A DNA stretch of 64,000 bases from a candidate division CSSED10-310 bacterium (GCA_016927905.1 JAFGLW010000016.1:62001-126000), one strand, 5' to 3'. Shown: positions 26,246 to 36,385, counted from the stretch's first letter. Translations and numbers: made by a program. The notes: generated from the letters alone by a model not told the origin.

Positions 26246-26646
26246 GCGGAACGGAGCTGCCTGTAAGCCGGGTTCTGTCCCCGAGCCGCCCCGGGTGCGA
26301 TCATTCATCTAGGATACCGGTTACCCGGCACCTCAAGCGACCTACCCTGGAACATCGAACGGGCCATTCTCAATCGTTCCTCTACTTGGTCTTGCTCCGG
26401 ATGGGGTTTGCCGAGCCGACCGGGTTGCCCCGGTCGCTGGTGAGCTCTTACCTCACCGTTTCACCCTTGCCTGGTCCCGGTCAATCCGCACATTGGTGCG
26501 GGTTGAAGGACCGTGGGCGGTCTGCTCTCTGTTGCACTTTCCGTGGGATCACTCCCCCTGGGTATTACCCAGCATCCTGCCCTGTGGAGCCCGGACTTTC
26601 CTCCCGCATATTCATGCCGGCGATCGCCCGCACAACTCCGCCCCGC
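26246..26646 (-). ncRNA. rnpB: RNase P RNA (bacterial type A)
   Basis: Read on the minus strand the 401-base RNA has the universal 5' conserved block GAGGAAAGTCCGGGCTCC (26586-26603), the GGTGAGGTAAGAGCTCACC hairpin of the specificity region, and the 3' block AGAACCCGGCTTACAGGC. The ends are defined by the P1 helix: GCGGGGCGGAGTTG at 26646-26633 pairs with CAGCTCCGTTCCGC at 26259-26246 over 14 bp with a few G-U pairs. It is the catalytic RNA that trims tRNA 5' ends. It has its own promoter and lies downstream of the zinc-ribbon protein gene. No clear terminator is seen after it. Confidence 0.95.
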
Positions 26647-26653
26647 ACACATG

Positions 26654-26682
26654 ATTATATCACACTCATTTCAACCTGAAAA
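26654..26682 (-). promoter_or_regulatory. Promoter for RNase P RNA
   Basis: On the minus strand a perfect TATAAT (26659-26654) has a weaker TTTTCA (26682-26677) 17 bases upstream. Transcription would start 7-8 bases after the -10, which is exactly where the P1 helix of the RNA begins. Confidence 0.7.
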
Positions 26683-26691
26683 ACGAACCGA

Positions 26692-27405
26692 TCAGGATTC
26701 GGAGACATCCGACCAGTAAAGAAACCGGCCGCATTTTTCACAGTTGACGAGCACATCGTTGGACCGGGCCAGGGCAGCCAGTTGCGGGCGGATTCTGACA
26801 TAACACCCGCCGCAACTGCCGGATACGATCTCCGCTACGGCCGATCCGTGTTTCCGGACCAACCTCTGATATCGCTCCAGATACTCGGCATCAATGGCTT
26901 TTATTAACTCCTTCCGCTCCGCTTCCTTCTGTACCAGCAGTTTCTCCTCACCCCGGTATTGTTCCTTCAAGACTTTTTGTTTCTCGACAATTTTACGCTC
27001 CAGCTCCCGAAGCTCCATCTCCAATCGATTCAAATCCTTTCTGGCGGCATCGATCCGCTCGAAATATTCCAGAATGTCAGTCTCAATTTCCGAGATCTTG
27101 TCGTTCAAAAGCAAAATTTCGTTGTTCAAAGCCTGATATTCTCGATTTGATTTCAGCTTGAACAGCTGAACACGATATTTTCCCTGCTGTTCACGATGCC
27201 CTTCGATCGCCTGTTCCCGGCTCCGTATTTTCTTCTCGTTTTCCCTGATTTCAACCTGTTTCCCGGCGACTTTCTGTCCGGCCCGGGATAATTCACCATC
27301 CAGGAGCTTGATCTGTGCGGGTATTTCACAGCACTGTTTCCGTAACCGGGCTATATCCATGTCCAGTTTATGCAACTCAATCAATCTGTCGATAACATTT
27401 TCCAA
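26692..27405 (-). CDS. Coiled-coil protein with C4 zinc ribbon (CdsZ-like, DUF164 family)
   Basis: A 237-residue protein made of a long coiled coil (about 1-185, heavily charged) and a C-terminal zinc ribbon with CGGCYVRI and NCEKCGRFLYW. Family members are found in most bacteria; some act as regulators or translation-linked adaptors, but the role here is not settled. The TTG start at 27405 is chosen because GGGAGG lies 9 bases upstream. A terminator hairpin with its T-run ends directly before that binding site (27427-27462), so expression may depend on readthrough from the tRNA transcript. Confidence 0.82.
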   Translation of the reverse strand: MENVIDRLIELHKLDMDIARLRKQCCEIPAQIKLLDGELSRAGQKVAGKQVEIRENEKKIRSREQAIEGHREQQGKYRVQLFKLKSNREYQALNNEILLLNDKISEIETDILEYFERIDAARKDLNRLEMELRELERKIVEKQKVLKEQYRGEEKLLVQKEAERKELIKAIDAEYLERYQRLVRKHGSAVAEIVSGSCGGCYVRIRPQLAALARSNDVLVNCEKCGRFLYWSDVSES

Positions 27406-27426
27406 TTCGTTTATCCTCCCCCCCAC

Positions 27427-27462
27427 AAAAAAAAGGGTGTATCGTTCCCGATACACCCTTTT
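27427..27462 (-). terminator. Strong intrinsic terminator between tRNA and zinc-ribbon gene
   Basis: A perfect 14-bp stem (27431-27444 with 27449-27462) closes a GGAA tetraloop on the minus strand and is followed by eight Ts in all at 27434-27427. It lies 67 bases downstream of the tRNA and immediately upstream of the ribosome binding site of the zinc-ribbon gene. Confidence 0.88.
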
Positions 27463-27529
27463 GATTCCTTCCCGGACAAGATTCGTATCAGTAATATCAA
27501 AGGACCTCTCCGTATAAACGAAAAGTTCT

Positions 27530-27603
27530 TGGGCCCAGTAGGACTCGAACCTACGACCAACCGGTTATGAGCCGGTAGCTCTGCCAAACTGAGCTATGGG
27601 CCC
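27530..27603 (-). tRNA. tRNA with CAT anticodon (elongator Met, or Ile2 if lysidine-modified)
   Basis: A complete 74-base cloverleaf: acceptor GGGCCCA/TGGGCCC with A73, D arm GCTC/GAGC, anticodon arm ACCGG-CTCATAA-CCGGT, 5-base variable loop, and T arm GTAGG-TTCGAGT-CCTAC. The anticodon is CAT. It has no C1-A72-type initiator mismatch, since the first pair is G-C, so it is not the initiator; elongator methionine and TilS-modified isoleucine tRNAs cannot be told apart by eye. The CCA end is not encoded and must be added enzymatically. It lies 58 bases after dnaG with its own promoter. Confidence 0.93.
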
Positions 27604-27615
27604 GAACCAGTTAGA

Positions 27616-27645
27616 CTAATATCATTAGGAACGGCGGGGGGTCAA
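27616..27645 (-). promoter_or_regulatory. Probable tRNA promoter
   Basis: On the minus strand TTGACC (27645-27640), an 18-base spacer and TATTAG (27621-27616) precede the tRNA. The start point would fall about six bases before its first base, giving a very short 5' leader for RNase P to remove. Confidence 0.5.
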
Positions 27646-27661
27646 GTCCAACTTGCTGCTG

Positions 27662-29482
27662 TTATTCCAGCTCTTCGGTGCCGGCGTTCAGCTTGCGGAG
27701 ATCTTTAACCAGCTGCAGCTGTTCCGCCAGAAGCTTTGACAAAGCGGCATCCCCCGGCCCGGTCTCCCGGATTTTCCGTCTGTTTTCCGTCAAGAGCATT
27801 TTCAACCGGTTTTTCTTGAAATCCCTGGAAAGCATATTCACCGCTTCCTGGGGTTTCCCCCTGAGTTTCCGTTCCGCCGCAGAATCCGTCAGTATCTCGG
27901 CGATAACCGAGCGAATATTCGGATCTTCCAGGCCGGTCAACACCGACATCAGGTGCTTCTTGCCGGTCGATGTTTCCTCCCGTATCCGGTTAAGAACGGC
28001 ATGGTACAAAGCTTTCCCGGTTTCAGTGATCATGGAATCGAGCGGAATTGCCACGCCAACCTGCTCGATGATTTCGGGGTGGAGCAACAAAAGACAGAAA
28101 AGATCTTTCTCCCGGGAATCAAGAGATACCGGACCGGGGAGTGCAGCCCCGGGACCGCCCGTTCTGCCGGGAGCTGCTTGCCGCCGGGTTGAACGTCGAT
28201 ACAATTCGACTACCGAAGTGTCCGGAATACCGATTAATTCCGCAATGCGGGACATGTAAATCCCCCGGTCGATCGAATTCTCAACGGCAGCCAAAAACGG
28301 AACCATGTCCTGAACCGTGTTGCGCCTTCCCCTTCCGGTGTTCATATCATGCCGGTCCCGGGACGATCGGATCAGAAAATCGAGCGCCGGCAATCCCCTG
28401 TCAAGGAGTTCCTCCATGAATGATCTTCCGTGATCCCGGATAATATCATCCGGATCCTTTTTTTCGGGCAGCTGGACGGCGACCGCATCTACACCCGCAG
28501 CCAGGCACTGTTCCAAAGCCCGGCATGCTGCCGCAACACCGGCAGTATCGGGATCAAACAGAAGAAATATTTTATCTGCGGATTGTTTCAAAAGACGCAC
28601 ATGATCCTGACTCAACGCCGTTCCGCATGTTGCCACGGTATGTAATATTCCCGCCCGGACCATGGCGATCTGATCGAAGTATCCCTCCACAACAATCACT
28701 TCACGGCGTTTCCGGATGCTCTGGATCGCTTCCAGCAGACCGTAAAGCGTTCGGCTCTTGTGATACAGCGGAGTTTCCGGTGTGTTTATGTATTTGGCCG
28801 GATCATCACCCAGCGTTCTCCCGCCGAATGCAATCAGGCGTCCTTCGCGGTGTTCCTTGATGGGAAAAATAATCCTGTTTCTGAATCGGTCATAATGGGA
28901 ATTTTTCTGGGGATTGACCACCAGCAGACCCGCCGTTTCCATATCCTCGATCGAAAAACCCTTCATGCCGGGATGAGTGGATAACGCATCCCATGCATTA
29001 CAGGCGAAACCAATCCCGAACTTCTGAACCGCCCTGGTATCGAATCCCCGTTTCTTGAGATATTCCCTTGCCGGACGACCCGTCTGCTGGTCCATAAGTT
29101 GTGATTTGAAAATACGGTGGGCTGCGGTCATTATTTTGTGGAGCGTATCGCGGTTTTTGTCTTGTTGCTGGGACCGAGGATCGGGATCCGGCAGCAGAAC
29201 ACCGGCAATTCGCGCCAGCCGCTCAACGGACTGCAGGAAAGTCAATCCTTCATACTTCATCAGAAATGTGAATATATTTCCATTTTCCCCGCAACCATAG
29301 CATTTGAATATCTTCCATTCCGGATTGACAAAAAACGACGGGGTCTTCTCCTTGTGAAAAGGACAGAAACCCCGGTAAAGGCGCCCGGCACGCTTTAACG
29401 GTACATATTCGCCGATTAATCTGACGGCATCGATCTTTTCCTTGATTTCATCGATGATGCTGTCCGGTATTCGACCGCTCAA
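27662..29482 (-). CDS. dnaG: DNA primase
   Basis: A 606-residue bacterial primase. The N-terminal CHC2 zinc domain has Cys40, His43, Cys61 and Cys64 (FCPFHKEKTPSFFVNP, CYGCGENGN). The central RNA polymerase core includes the TOPRIM motifs VIVVEGYFDQIAM and LLFDPDTAGVAAA. The C-terminal third is the helicase-binding region. It makes RNA primers at the replication fork. Its ATG overlaps the mutS2 stop by 4 bases. In many bacteria dnaG sits directly before rpoD; here it follows mutS2 and is far from rpoD. Confidence 0.97.
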   Translation of the reverse strand: MSGRIPDSIIDEIKEKIDAVRLIGEYVPLKRAGRLYRGFCPFHKEKTPSFFVNPEWKIFKCYGCGENGNIFTFLMKYEGLTFLQSVERLARIAGVLLPDPDPRSQQQDKNRDTLHKIMTAAHRIFKSQLMDQQTGRPAREYLKKRGFDTRAVQKFGIGFACNAWDALSTHPGMKGFSIEDMETAGLLVVNPQKNSHYDRFRNRIIFPIKEHREGRLIAFGGRTLGDDPAKYINTPETPLYHKSRTLYGLLEAIQSIRKRREVIVVEGYFDQIAMVRAGILHTVATCGTALSQDHVRLLKQSADKIFLLFDPDTAGVAAACRALEQCLAAGVDAVAVQLPEKKDPDDIIRDHGRSFMEELLDRGLPALDFLIRSSRDRHDMNTGRGRRNTVQDMVPFLAAVENSIDRGIYMSRIAELIGIPDTSVVELYRRSTRRQAAPGRTGGPGAALPGPVSLDSREKDLFCLLLLHPEIIEQVGVAIPLDSMITETGKALYHAVLNRIREETSTGKKHLMSVLTGLEDPNIRSVIAEILTDSAAERKLRGKPQEAVNMLSRDFKKNRLKMLLTENRRKIRETGPGDAALSKLLAEQLQLVKDLRKLNAGTEELE

Positions 29483-31923
29483 CGCTTCGGCTCCATTTCT
29501 GCAACGGTAACCCCCGCACCGCCTTCCATTTCCCGACCCGGGCGGATATGCCTTACCAGGGGGTGTTTCCGCAAGGTCTTTTCAACGGCTTCCTGAAGTT
29601 TTCCGGTACCGAATCCATGTACAACCGTAAAAACCGGCATACCCAAACGGTAAGCCCGATCAATATACTTCTCCAGTTCATTTACTGCATCATCCGTTGT
29701 CCTGCCGATCAGATTCAACCGGATACCCACCGTGTCCGGATCCGGCATGGCCTCCTCGTAAGAAACCTCCACTCTCTTCGGTTCCCCTTTGTTTCCGCTC
29801 GATTCGTCCGGCGCGACCGCTGAAACGGCGGAGAGGGGCACCTTGATTTTCTTTCCCCGAAGATCGATGGTGATTTTACCGTTGTTTTGGATTCTAAGCA
29901 CTTCTGCATCTATTCCCATCGCATCGATCCGGACGATATCCCCCGGTACGGGAACGAAATCCGGTTCCGCTGATCCGGGATCCGAAGCGAACACATGCCT
30001 GAATCGTTCGATCAAATCAGCCATCGGATCAGGTTGATCTCCCGTTGCATCGCCGGCAATATCATGATCCGCAACGTCCCGTTCCGCCTTGCGCCGCAAC
30101 CGTTTTCCGTGTTCCGTCGATCTTTGCGCATTCTTTCTCTCCAAGTCGATCTCGTCCAGTATGGTTCTGGCATTTTTGTAGGCATTTTCCAGGATGATCC
30201 GGGCATCTTCCCGGGCTTTCTGCAGGACGTCTTCTCTGGCCCGGCGAAGTTCCCTGGCCCGGCTGGCTTCGGCATCCGCTCTGGCTCGAATGCGGGTTAC
30301 CGTTCTCTTTTGATCTTCAACGATTTTCAGCATTTTTTCCAGGTCGGCCGGTTTCCCCTCAAGATTGGCATTCGCAGCCTTCAGAACAGGTTCTGGAATT
30401 CCCAGTCTGGCGGCGATGGAAAGCGCATTGGACTGCCCGATTTGATTCATTATTATCCGGTAGGTGGGACGAAGGGTTCGACCATCGAATTCAACAGCGG
30501 CATTGGCAATACCCGATGTCGTATATGCGAAAGCCTTGATCGTATTGTGATGCGTCGTCGCCAGCACCGTGACATCCCGCTTCAGAAGCTCGGCGAGGAT
30601 TGCAATACCCAGCGCGGATCCCTCCGTCGGATCGGTTCCGGCGCCTAATTCGTCAAGCAGAACCAGAGAATGCTTGTCCGCCTGATCCAGAATTGGAACA
30701 ATCTGCTTCAGATGTGCCGAAAAAGTAGATAATGACTGCTCCAGAGACTGCTCATCGCCGATGTCGGCAAAAATATCCGCGAATACGCCCACAGTGGAAT
30801 CCGGGGAGCAGGTCGGATAGAGCCCGGACTGGATCATGAGTTGAGTCAATCCGGCGGATTTCAACGCAACCGTTTTACCGCCGGTATTGGGTCCGGTGAT
30901 AACCAGGATGCGATTGCCGTCACCGATCTCGATGTCGATCGGCACTACGGGTGAATCATCACCGAGTCTGGTTTCACTGTGCTGCTTGTGCAAAACCAAA
31001 AGCGGATTTCGGCAGGAAACCAGTTTCATAATCGGATCCCGGCTGATCTGCACCTGATTCGCACCGGTTTCCTGTGCAAATCGTGCTTTCGCCACTATCA
31101 AATCGAACTCGATCAATGTTCGATAGTTGTATTCGAGCCGGTCAGCCCTGTTCCCGATCTGCTTTGTGATTTCTTTCAAGACCCTCTGGATCTCACGCCG
31201 CTCGGCGATATGCAGTTCGGAGACGGAATTGTTCATCTTGATGATCGCCTGGGGTTCGACGAAGGTTGTAACCCCCGAAGCGGAACGATCGTGAACGATT
31301 CCCGGCACCAAACGGCTCTGTTCGGCTTTCACCGGCAGCACATACCGTTCGTTTCGCAATGTGACAATGGGTTCCTGCAGGATATTCCGTTGGTACAGCT
31401 CCATTGCGAGTGTTTGCATTCTCGATCGGATGGAATCCAGTGTTTTGCGGATCTTCCGTCTTATGACTGAGAGTTCGGAAGATGCCTGATCCAGGATATC
31501 ACCCGCTTCATTGACCGTATTGTCGATCATCCTGCCAAGATCCTCACAGGAACTCATGACCTCGATCATGGCCCTGATTCTCGGCGCTCCATCGAATGTC
31601 ATAACAGTTTTCCTGACGGCACCGGAATGTTTGATGAGTATCCCTATTTCGGCTATTTTCAATGGCGGGAGCATCCATCCCTGAATTCGCGAGTTTGCGA
31701 TACTCTCGGATAAATCCTCCGGGATGATCGATACGTTCAGATCCTTTTCCCGCATGAGCCGGATACATTCAGTAACTTCCTCCAGCCTTTCGACCACATC
31801 TGTGTACCGGTTTGAAGGCCGGAGTTCGCGGATTTTCCTTTTAGTCGGTTCCGAATCGGTAAACTGACTGAAATACTTCAGCAGGACAGGGAATTCCAGC
31901 ACTTTTAATGCATGCTCGTTCAA
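29479..31923 (-). CDS. mutS2: Endonuclease MutS2
   Basis: An 814-residue protein, slightly longer than the usual 780 or so. The MutS core ATPase shows Walker A ITGPNTGGKTVALKSAGL and Walker B VLLDELGAGTDPTEGSALG, the clamp coiled coil follows, and a charged linker leads to the C-terminal Smr nuclease domain (HGFGTGKLQEAV). The usual LDLRG at the start of Smr is changed to LNLIG, which may weaken nuclease activity. MutS2 acts against recombination intermediates and, in some bacteria, splits collided ribosomes. The start overlaps the murA stop by 4 bases. Confidence 0.95.
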   Translation of the reverse strand: MNEHALKVLEFPVLLKYFSQFTDSEPTKRKIRELRPSNRYTDVVERLEEVTECIRLMREKDLNVSIIPEDLSESIANSRIQGWMLPPLKIAEIGILIKHSGAVRKTVMTFDGAPRIRAMIEVMSSCEDLGRMIDNTVNEAGDILDQASSELSVIRRKIRKTLDSIRSRMQTLAMELYQRNILQEPIVTLRNERYVLPVKAEQSRLVPGIVHDRSASGVTTFVEPQAIIKMNNSVSELHIAERREIQRVLKEITKQIGNRADRLEYNYRTLIEFDLIVAKARFAQETGANQVQISRDPIMKLVSCRNPLLVLHKQHSETRLGDDSPVVPIDIEIGDGNRILVITGPNTGGKTVALKSAGLTQLMIQSGLYPTCSPDSTVGVFADIFADIGDEQSLEQSLSTFSAHLKQIVPILDQADKHSLVLLDELGAGTDPTEGSALGIAILAELLKRDVTVLATTHHNTIKAFAYTTSGIANAAVEFDGRTLRPTYRIIMNQIGQSNALSIAARLGIPEPVLKAANANLEGKPADLEKMLKIVEDQKRTVTRIRARADAEASRARELRRAREDVLQKAREDARIILENAYKNARTILDEIDLERKNAQRSTEHGKRLRRKAERDVADHDIAGDATGDQPDPMADLIERFRHVFASDPGSAEPDFVPVPGDIVRIDAMGIDAEVLRIQNNGKITIDLRGKKIKVPLSAVSAVAPDESSGNKGEPKRVEVSYEEAMPDPDTVGIRLNLIGRTTDDAVNELEKYIDRAYRLGMPVFTVVHGFGTGKLQEAVEKTLRKHPLVRHIRPGREMEGGAGVTVAEMEPKR

Positions 31924-33182
31924 GGTTTTCTCCCGGGAATTCTTTGTATATCCGCACCCATTGATTGCATTTTTCCCACCAGATTTTCATAACCCCGGTC
32001 AAGATGGTAAACACGCAATACCCGGGTTCTCCCCTGCGCCGCCAGACCGGCGAGCACCAGAGATGCGCTGGCCCGTAAATCGGTCGCCATGACTTCGGAT
32101 CCCAGTAGATTATCGACACCCCTGACAATGGCCGCCCGTCCCCGAATGGTGATATCGGCACCCATCCGTATAAGTTCCGCAACATGCATGAATCGGTTTT
32201 CGAAAATTGTTTCAGTAATGACACTCTCCCCGTCGGCGAGACACATCAAGGCCATGAATTGAGCCTGCAGATCGGTCGGATAACCTGGATATACCGCTGT
32301 CTGGATGTCGACAGCCTTCGGTCCAGGAACGCCCTGAACCAGAATTCGATCCTTCTCGACGGCAATGGAGACACCGGCTTGGTCCAGCTTGGACAGCAGC
32401 GACGTCAGGTGGCCGGGTATCACGTTGCAGATCTGGATGCATCCGGCGGTGATGGCGGCAGCCGCAGCAAAAGTTCCCGCCTCAATACGGTCCGGAATGA
32501 TCCGGTGTTCGCAGGCATTCAGCGATTTCACAGGATGCACGACAATCCGATCGGTTCCCGCGCCCTCAATCTCCGCACCCATGGAATTCAACATATCGGC
32601 CAGATTGACAATCTCCGGCTCCATGGCTGCATTGTGAATCTCCGTGACATCATCAGCCTTGACAGCCGCCATCATGATGTTCTCCGTCCCGGTAACCGTT
32701 GGAAAATCCAGAACCAGAATACCCCCGGTCAATTTATCGGCACGGATGTCGATCATGCCGTGCCGGAGTTCCACTTCGGCACCCATTTTCGAAAAAGCCT
32801 TGAGATGAATATCGATCGGCCTGTTGCCGATGGCACATCCGCCCGGCAGGGAAACCCGCGCTTTCCCAAGACGGGATAACAAGGGTCCGAGAAGCAATAC
32901 GGAAGCCCGCATTGTTCTGACAAGATTATACGGGGCTTCAAATGATGTAATATCTGAAGCGTTCACCCGGAAGGTGTCGGTTACCCGGTCAATCTCCGCT
33001 CCCAGCTGAGTCAGCAATTCGGACATCACCCGCACGTCTTTGACGTCAGGGATATTTGTCAAAGCGGTGACACCGGGAGCCATGATGGCTGCTGCAAGTG
33101 CCGGCAGCGCTGCGTTCTTGGCACCCGAAATGAGAATCCTGCCGTTCAGTATTTCGCCACCGTTAATCACGATCTCATCCAT
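31920..33182 (-). CDS. murA: UDP-N-acetylglucosamine 1-carboxyvinyltransferase
   Basis: A 420-residue enzyme of standard length that transfers enolpyruvate from PEP to UDP-GlcNAc, the first committed step of peptidoglycan synthesis. The active-site cysteine is present as Cys116 in SLPGGCAIGNRPIDIH, so the enzyme should be sensitive to fosfomycin. ISGAKNAALPALAA marks the N-terminus. It begins 17 bases after prmC and ends overlapping mutS2, as part of the rho-to-dnaG run. Confidence 0.97.
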   Translation of the reverse strand: MDEIVINGGEILNGRILISGAKNAALPALAAAIMAPGVTALTNIPDVKDVRVMSELLTQLGAEIDRVTDTFRVNASDITSFEAPYNLVRTMRASVLLLGPLLSRLGKARVSLPGGCAIGNRPIDIHLKAFSKMGAEVELRHGMIDIRADKLTGGILVLDFPTVTGTENIMMAAVKADDVTEIHNAAMEPEIVNLADMLNSMGAEIEGAGTDRIVVHPVKSLNACEHRIIPDRIEAGTFAAAAAITAGCIQICNVIPGHLTSLLSKLDQAGVSIAVEKDRILVQGVPGPKAVDIQTAVYPGYPTDLQAQFMALMCLADGESVITETIFENRFMHVAELIRMGADITIRGRAAIVRGVDNLLGSEVMATDLRASASLVLAGLAAQGRTRVLRVYHLDRGYENLVGKMQSMGADIQRIPGRKP

Positions 33183-33199
33183 CGTTTTAACCTTTCAGG

Positions 33200-34069
33200 T
33201 CAGGGCTTGCACCCGACTACGATCCGGTCTGTATGAAAATCATCCTGGACCACCCGCTCGCGGACAAGACCCGATTCTTTGAAGATCCCCATCACGTCGT
33301 CCGCCTGACCGTTGCCGATTTCAACAGCGATCATACCGCCTTCATTCAGGTATTTCATCGCGCCTTCCGCCAGAACGGGATAATATTTCAACCCGTCTGC
33401 ACCGCCGTCGAGAGCAATGTTGGGTTCATATCTCCCGATCTCCGGTTCAACATTATATAGAAGATCCCTGCTGGGAATGTAAGGCGGATTGGAACAAATG
33501 ACATCGAATCGGACCGGATCCCGAAGCGTATCCATTGGCTGAAACCAATCTCCATGTTCCAGATGGGTCCGGTGAAGAATTCCCAGGCTTCTGAAATTGC
33601 TCCTCGCCACGGCAAGCGCGTCCCTGGAGATGTCGCTGCACCAGAAAACCGCCTCGGCAAGTTCTCCGGCAAGCGCCATCGTGATACAGCCCGAACCTGT
33701 ACCCATGTCACATACCGCAATATTCCGGGATTCTCCGGCATGTGCTTCCAGGACGACTCTGACCAGCGATTCTGTTTCCGGTCGGGGAATCATCACGGCC
33801 CGGGTGACCCGCACCGGCAGAGACCAGAATTCCCGAGTGCCGGTCAGATAGGCCACCGGTATCCTGCCAGCCCGTTTCCGTATCAATTCTCTGAATCGGG
33901 AACGTTCCGGTTCCGTGACCGGCCGGTCGGCGTCGAGGTACAACTGGAGACGTTCCAATTTCAGGGAATGGGCCAGGAGTATTTCGGCATCAAGTCGGGG
34001 CGAGGAGATTTTCAGGGATGCGAAGTATTGCGTTGTCCAGGCCAGAAGTTCGCGGATTGTCCACGTCAC
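33200..34069 (-). CDS. prmC: Peptide chain release factor N5-glutamine methyltransferase
   Basis: A 289-residue class I SAM-dependent methyltransferase. The SAM loop is [18 protein letters not shown] and the catalytic motif is [41 protein letters not shown] is the family's linker signature. It methylates the GGQ glutamine of release factors and follows prfA, its substrate gene. The start is GTG 34069, overlapping the prfA stop as GTGA; the longer frame into prfA is not needed. No Shine-Dalgarno signal is present, in keeping with translational coupling. Confidence 0.96.
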   Translation of the reverse strand: MTWTIRELLAWTTQYFASLKISSPRLDAEILLAHSLKLERLQLYLDADRPVTEPERSRFRELIRKRAGRIPVAYLTGTREFWSLPVRVTRAVMIPRPETESLVRVVLEAHAGESRNIAVCDMGTGSGCITMALAGELAEAVFWCSDISRDALAVARSNFRSLGILHRTHLEHGDWFQPMDTLRDPVRFDVICSNPPYIPSRDLLYNVEPEIGRYEPNIALDGGADGLKYYPVLAEGAMKYLNEGGMIAVEIGNGQADDVMGIFKESGLVRERVVQDDFHTDRIVVGCKP

Positions 34070-35178
34070 GGGACATGATTGGATGAGTTTTTTGATTTCA
34101 TCGAGATTTTTGCTGCAGCACAATGGGTTTGGAGCGCACTGATAAACTCATCCAGATTCCCTTCCAGAATCTGGTTTAATTTGTGAAGGGTCAGGTTGAT
34201 CCGATGATCACTCACGCGGTTCTGGGGATAATTATACGTCCTGATTTTAGCACTTCGATCTCCCGTTGATACCATCTGACGCCGTTCCATGGCGATCTTT
34301 TCCTGCTGTTTCTGCAAAGCCCGGTCAAGCAATCTGGATTTCAGGATCTTCAGGGCCTTTGATTTGTTTTTATGCTGGCTCTTTTCATCCTGGCAGGTCA
34401 CGACAAGACCGGTTTCCAGGTGGGTGATCCGAACCGCGGAATCGGTCGTGTTGACACTCTGTCCTCCGGGCCCGCTCGAACGGTAAACATCGATCCGGAT
34501 ATCGGCTGGATCGATTTCGATCTCGACATCCTCCGCTTCCGGCAGAACGGCGACCGTAACCGCTGAAGTGTGAATCCGTCCCCCGGCCTCTGTCACGGGA
34601 ATGCGCTGAACCCGGTGAACGCCGCTCTCGTACCGCAGTTTACCGTATACCTGCCGCCCGGAAATCAATGCGATGACTTCTTTCAATCCATCCAGCTCAC
34701 CCAGCGACCGGCTCAGAATTTCAACTTTCCAACCCTGGGTCTCCGCATATCGTGAATACATCCTGAATAAATCCGCTGCAAACAGACCGGCTTCAGCGCC
34801 ACCTGTTCCCGCACGGATTTCCAGAATTGCATTTTTGGCATCGAACGGATCGGGAGGATCAAGGACCTGTTTGATACCGGCCTTCAAATCCGCAATCTCA
34901 CGCTTTAGCTCCTCAATTTCGTTCTCAGCCATACGCTGAAGATCCGGATCTGATTCCGTTCCCGCCAGTTCCCGAGCGCCTGCCAGTTCATTCAGTTTTT
35001 TCTTCAATTGGTTGTAAAGCTCGACCACACCGCTCAGTTCCGAATATTCCCGGTTCAATGTAATGTACTTGTTTTTATTCTTGAGAACAACCGGGTCGGC
35101 GAGTTGTTCGGCAAGTTCTTGATGCCGTCTGGACAATTCCTGCAATTTGTCCAACAATGCAATGCTCTTGTTGTTCAT
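34066..35178 (-). CDS. prfA: Peptide chain release factor 1
   Basis: A 370-residue protein, about ten longer than E. coli RF1. The peptidyl-tRNA hydrolysis motif is GPGGQ (GGQ at 238-240), and the stop-codon-reading P-x-T motif is PVT at 194-196, which marks RF1 (UAA/UAG) rather than RF2. The ATG at 35178 lies 2 bases after the DUF1385 stop, with no obvious ribosome binding site. The first 100 residues form the expected helical domain. It sits with prmC, which modifies it. Confidence 0.96.
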   Translation of the reverse strand: MNNKSIALLDKLQELSRRHQELAEQLADPVVLKNKNKYITLNREYSELSGVVELYNQLKKKLNELAGARELAGTESDPDLQRMAENEIEELKREIADLKAGIKQVLDPPDPFDAKNAILEIRAGTGGAEAGLFAADLFRMYSRYAETQGWKVEILSRSLGELDGLKEVIALISGRQVYGKLRYESGVHRVQRIPVTEAGGRIHTSAVTVAVLPEAEDVEIEIDPADIRIDVYRSSGPGGQSVNTTDSAVRITHLETGLVVTCQDEKSQHKNKSKALKILKSRLLDRALQKQQEKIAMERRQMVSTGDRSAKIRTYNYPQNRVSDHRINLTLHKLNQILEGNLDEFISALQTHCAAAKISMKSKNSSNHVP

Positions 35179-35180
35179 AA

Positions 35181-36137
35181 TCAGATGATGATATCGGCTG
35201 CGGAATCCTGAGTTTTGGTGAGTGCGGTCTCTAGTGCCTTCAGGCCGACTTCCAGCTGACTCTCGTCCGGTTCTCTCGTCGTTATCCGCTGCAACCATAT
35301 TCCGGGCAATATAACAAGCCGGAAGAACCGGTTCCCGGATTCACCCGCTTTCCGGATCAATTCAAATGACACACCGGCAATCACCGGAAGCAAAACAATC
35401 CGTGAAGCGACCTTGATCCAGACGGGCATGCCGGATGGCACCAATGAAAACACGAACACCGCCACTACCATGACCACCAGAAGAAACGCGGTGCCGCAGC
35501 GGGGATGCAGGGTCGAAAATCCACGCGCGTTTTCGACGGTCAACGGCAGTCCGGCTTCATAAGTAAAAATTGATTTGTGCTCCGCTCCATGATACTGAAA
35601 CAAGCGCCTGATATCGGGCAGAAGTGTTATCCCGGCAATATATAAAAGGAAAATAAACACACGAATAATCCCATCGATAATGTTGTAGAAAACGGTATTC
35701 TCGGCGATCAAAGAAAAGCTGCCAGCCAGAATCTCCGTCAGAAACAGAGGGAGCATGAAGAAAAACCCGATACCCAGTATCAGGGTTAATCCCAGTATTC
35801 CCGCCACCGACCAGCCCGACAATCCACCCCGCTCCTCCAGTCTTGACTCCCCCTCGCCCGATCCATTCGGCCGGGTGGCATCGGAATCGATATCTGCAAC
35901 GGCGACTGCCGATGAATAGTTCAGGGCTTTGAATCCAAGCACGAGGGACTGAACCAGCGCCAGCACACCGCGAAGAAAGGGTTTGCGCATCCATAACCAT
36001 CGGCGCGGAACATTAATCCTGTCGGTATGCACCGCGATGGAACCGTCCTGGCGCCGCACTGCAACCGTCATGATACCGGGCGCTCTCATCATGATACCTT
36101 CGAGAACAGCCTGTCCTCCAACGGAAACCTTCCCCAT
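35181..36137 (-). CDS. DUF1385 membrane protein (YqhQ-like)
   Basis: A 318-residue membrane protein. The conserved family start is [15 protein letters not shown], and the internal signature is [16 protein letters not shown] followed by [11 protein letters not shown]. It has about four to five transmembrane helices. The function of the family is unknown, but it is regularly found between rpmE and prfA in diverse bacteria, as here. ATG 36137 is used; a TTG six codons upstream is the alternative. It has no clear Shine-Dalgarno signal and lies 23 bases after rpmE. Confidence 0.92.
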   Translation of the reverse strand: MGKVSVGGQAVLEGIMMRAPGIMTVAVRRQDGSIAVHTDRINVPRRWLWMRKPFLRGVLALVQSLVLGFKALNYSSAVAVADIDSDATRPNGSGEGESRLEERGGLSGWSVAGILGLTLILGIGFFFMLPLFLTEILAGSFSLIAENTVFYNIIDGIIRVFIFLLYIAGITLLPDIRRLFQYHGAEHKSIFTYEAGLPLTVENARGFSTLHPRCGTAFLLVVMVVAVFVFSLVPSGMPVWIKVASRIVLLPVIAGVSFELIRKAGESGNRFFRLVILPGIWLQRITTREPDESQLEVGLKALETALTKTQDSAADIII

Positions 36138-36160
36138 GGTATGAGCTATTCGCAACAGGT

Positions 36161-36385
36161 CTATTCAGCCGGTTTGTTTTTTTCTGTGTCCAGCCCGTAA
36201 CGTTTCCTGAATTTTTCCACGCGTCCCGTGGTGTCCACCACGCGCTGTTTGCCGGTAAAAAATGGATGACAAACCGAACAAACCTCAATCTTCATCTCCG
36301 GCTTCGTGGATCGGGTTTCGATCACATTCCCGCAGGCACAGGTGATCTTCGATGGGCCGTATTTGGGATGAATATCTTTTTTCAC
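36161..36385 (-). CDS. rpmE: 50S ribosomal protein L31 (zinc-binding form)
   Basis: A 74-residue protein with [19 protein letters not shown] and [14 protein letters not shown]. The four cysteines (CAC and CSVC) make this the zinc-containing C+ paralogue rather than the zinc-free form used under zinc starvation. The GTG start at 36385 has GGAGGG 7 bases upstream, so the longer frame is rejected. It follows rho by 81 bases. Confidence 0.96.
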   Translation of the reverse strand: MKKDIHPKYGPSKITCACGNVIETRSTKPEMKIEVCSVCHPFFTGKQRVVDTTGRVEKFRKRYGLDTEKNKPAE

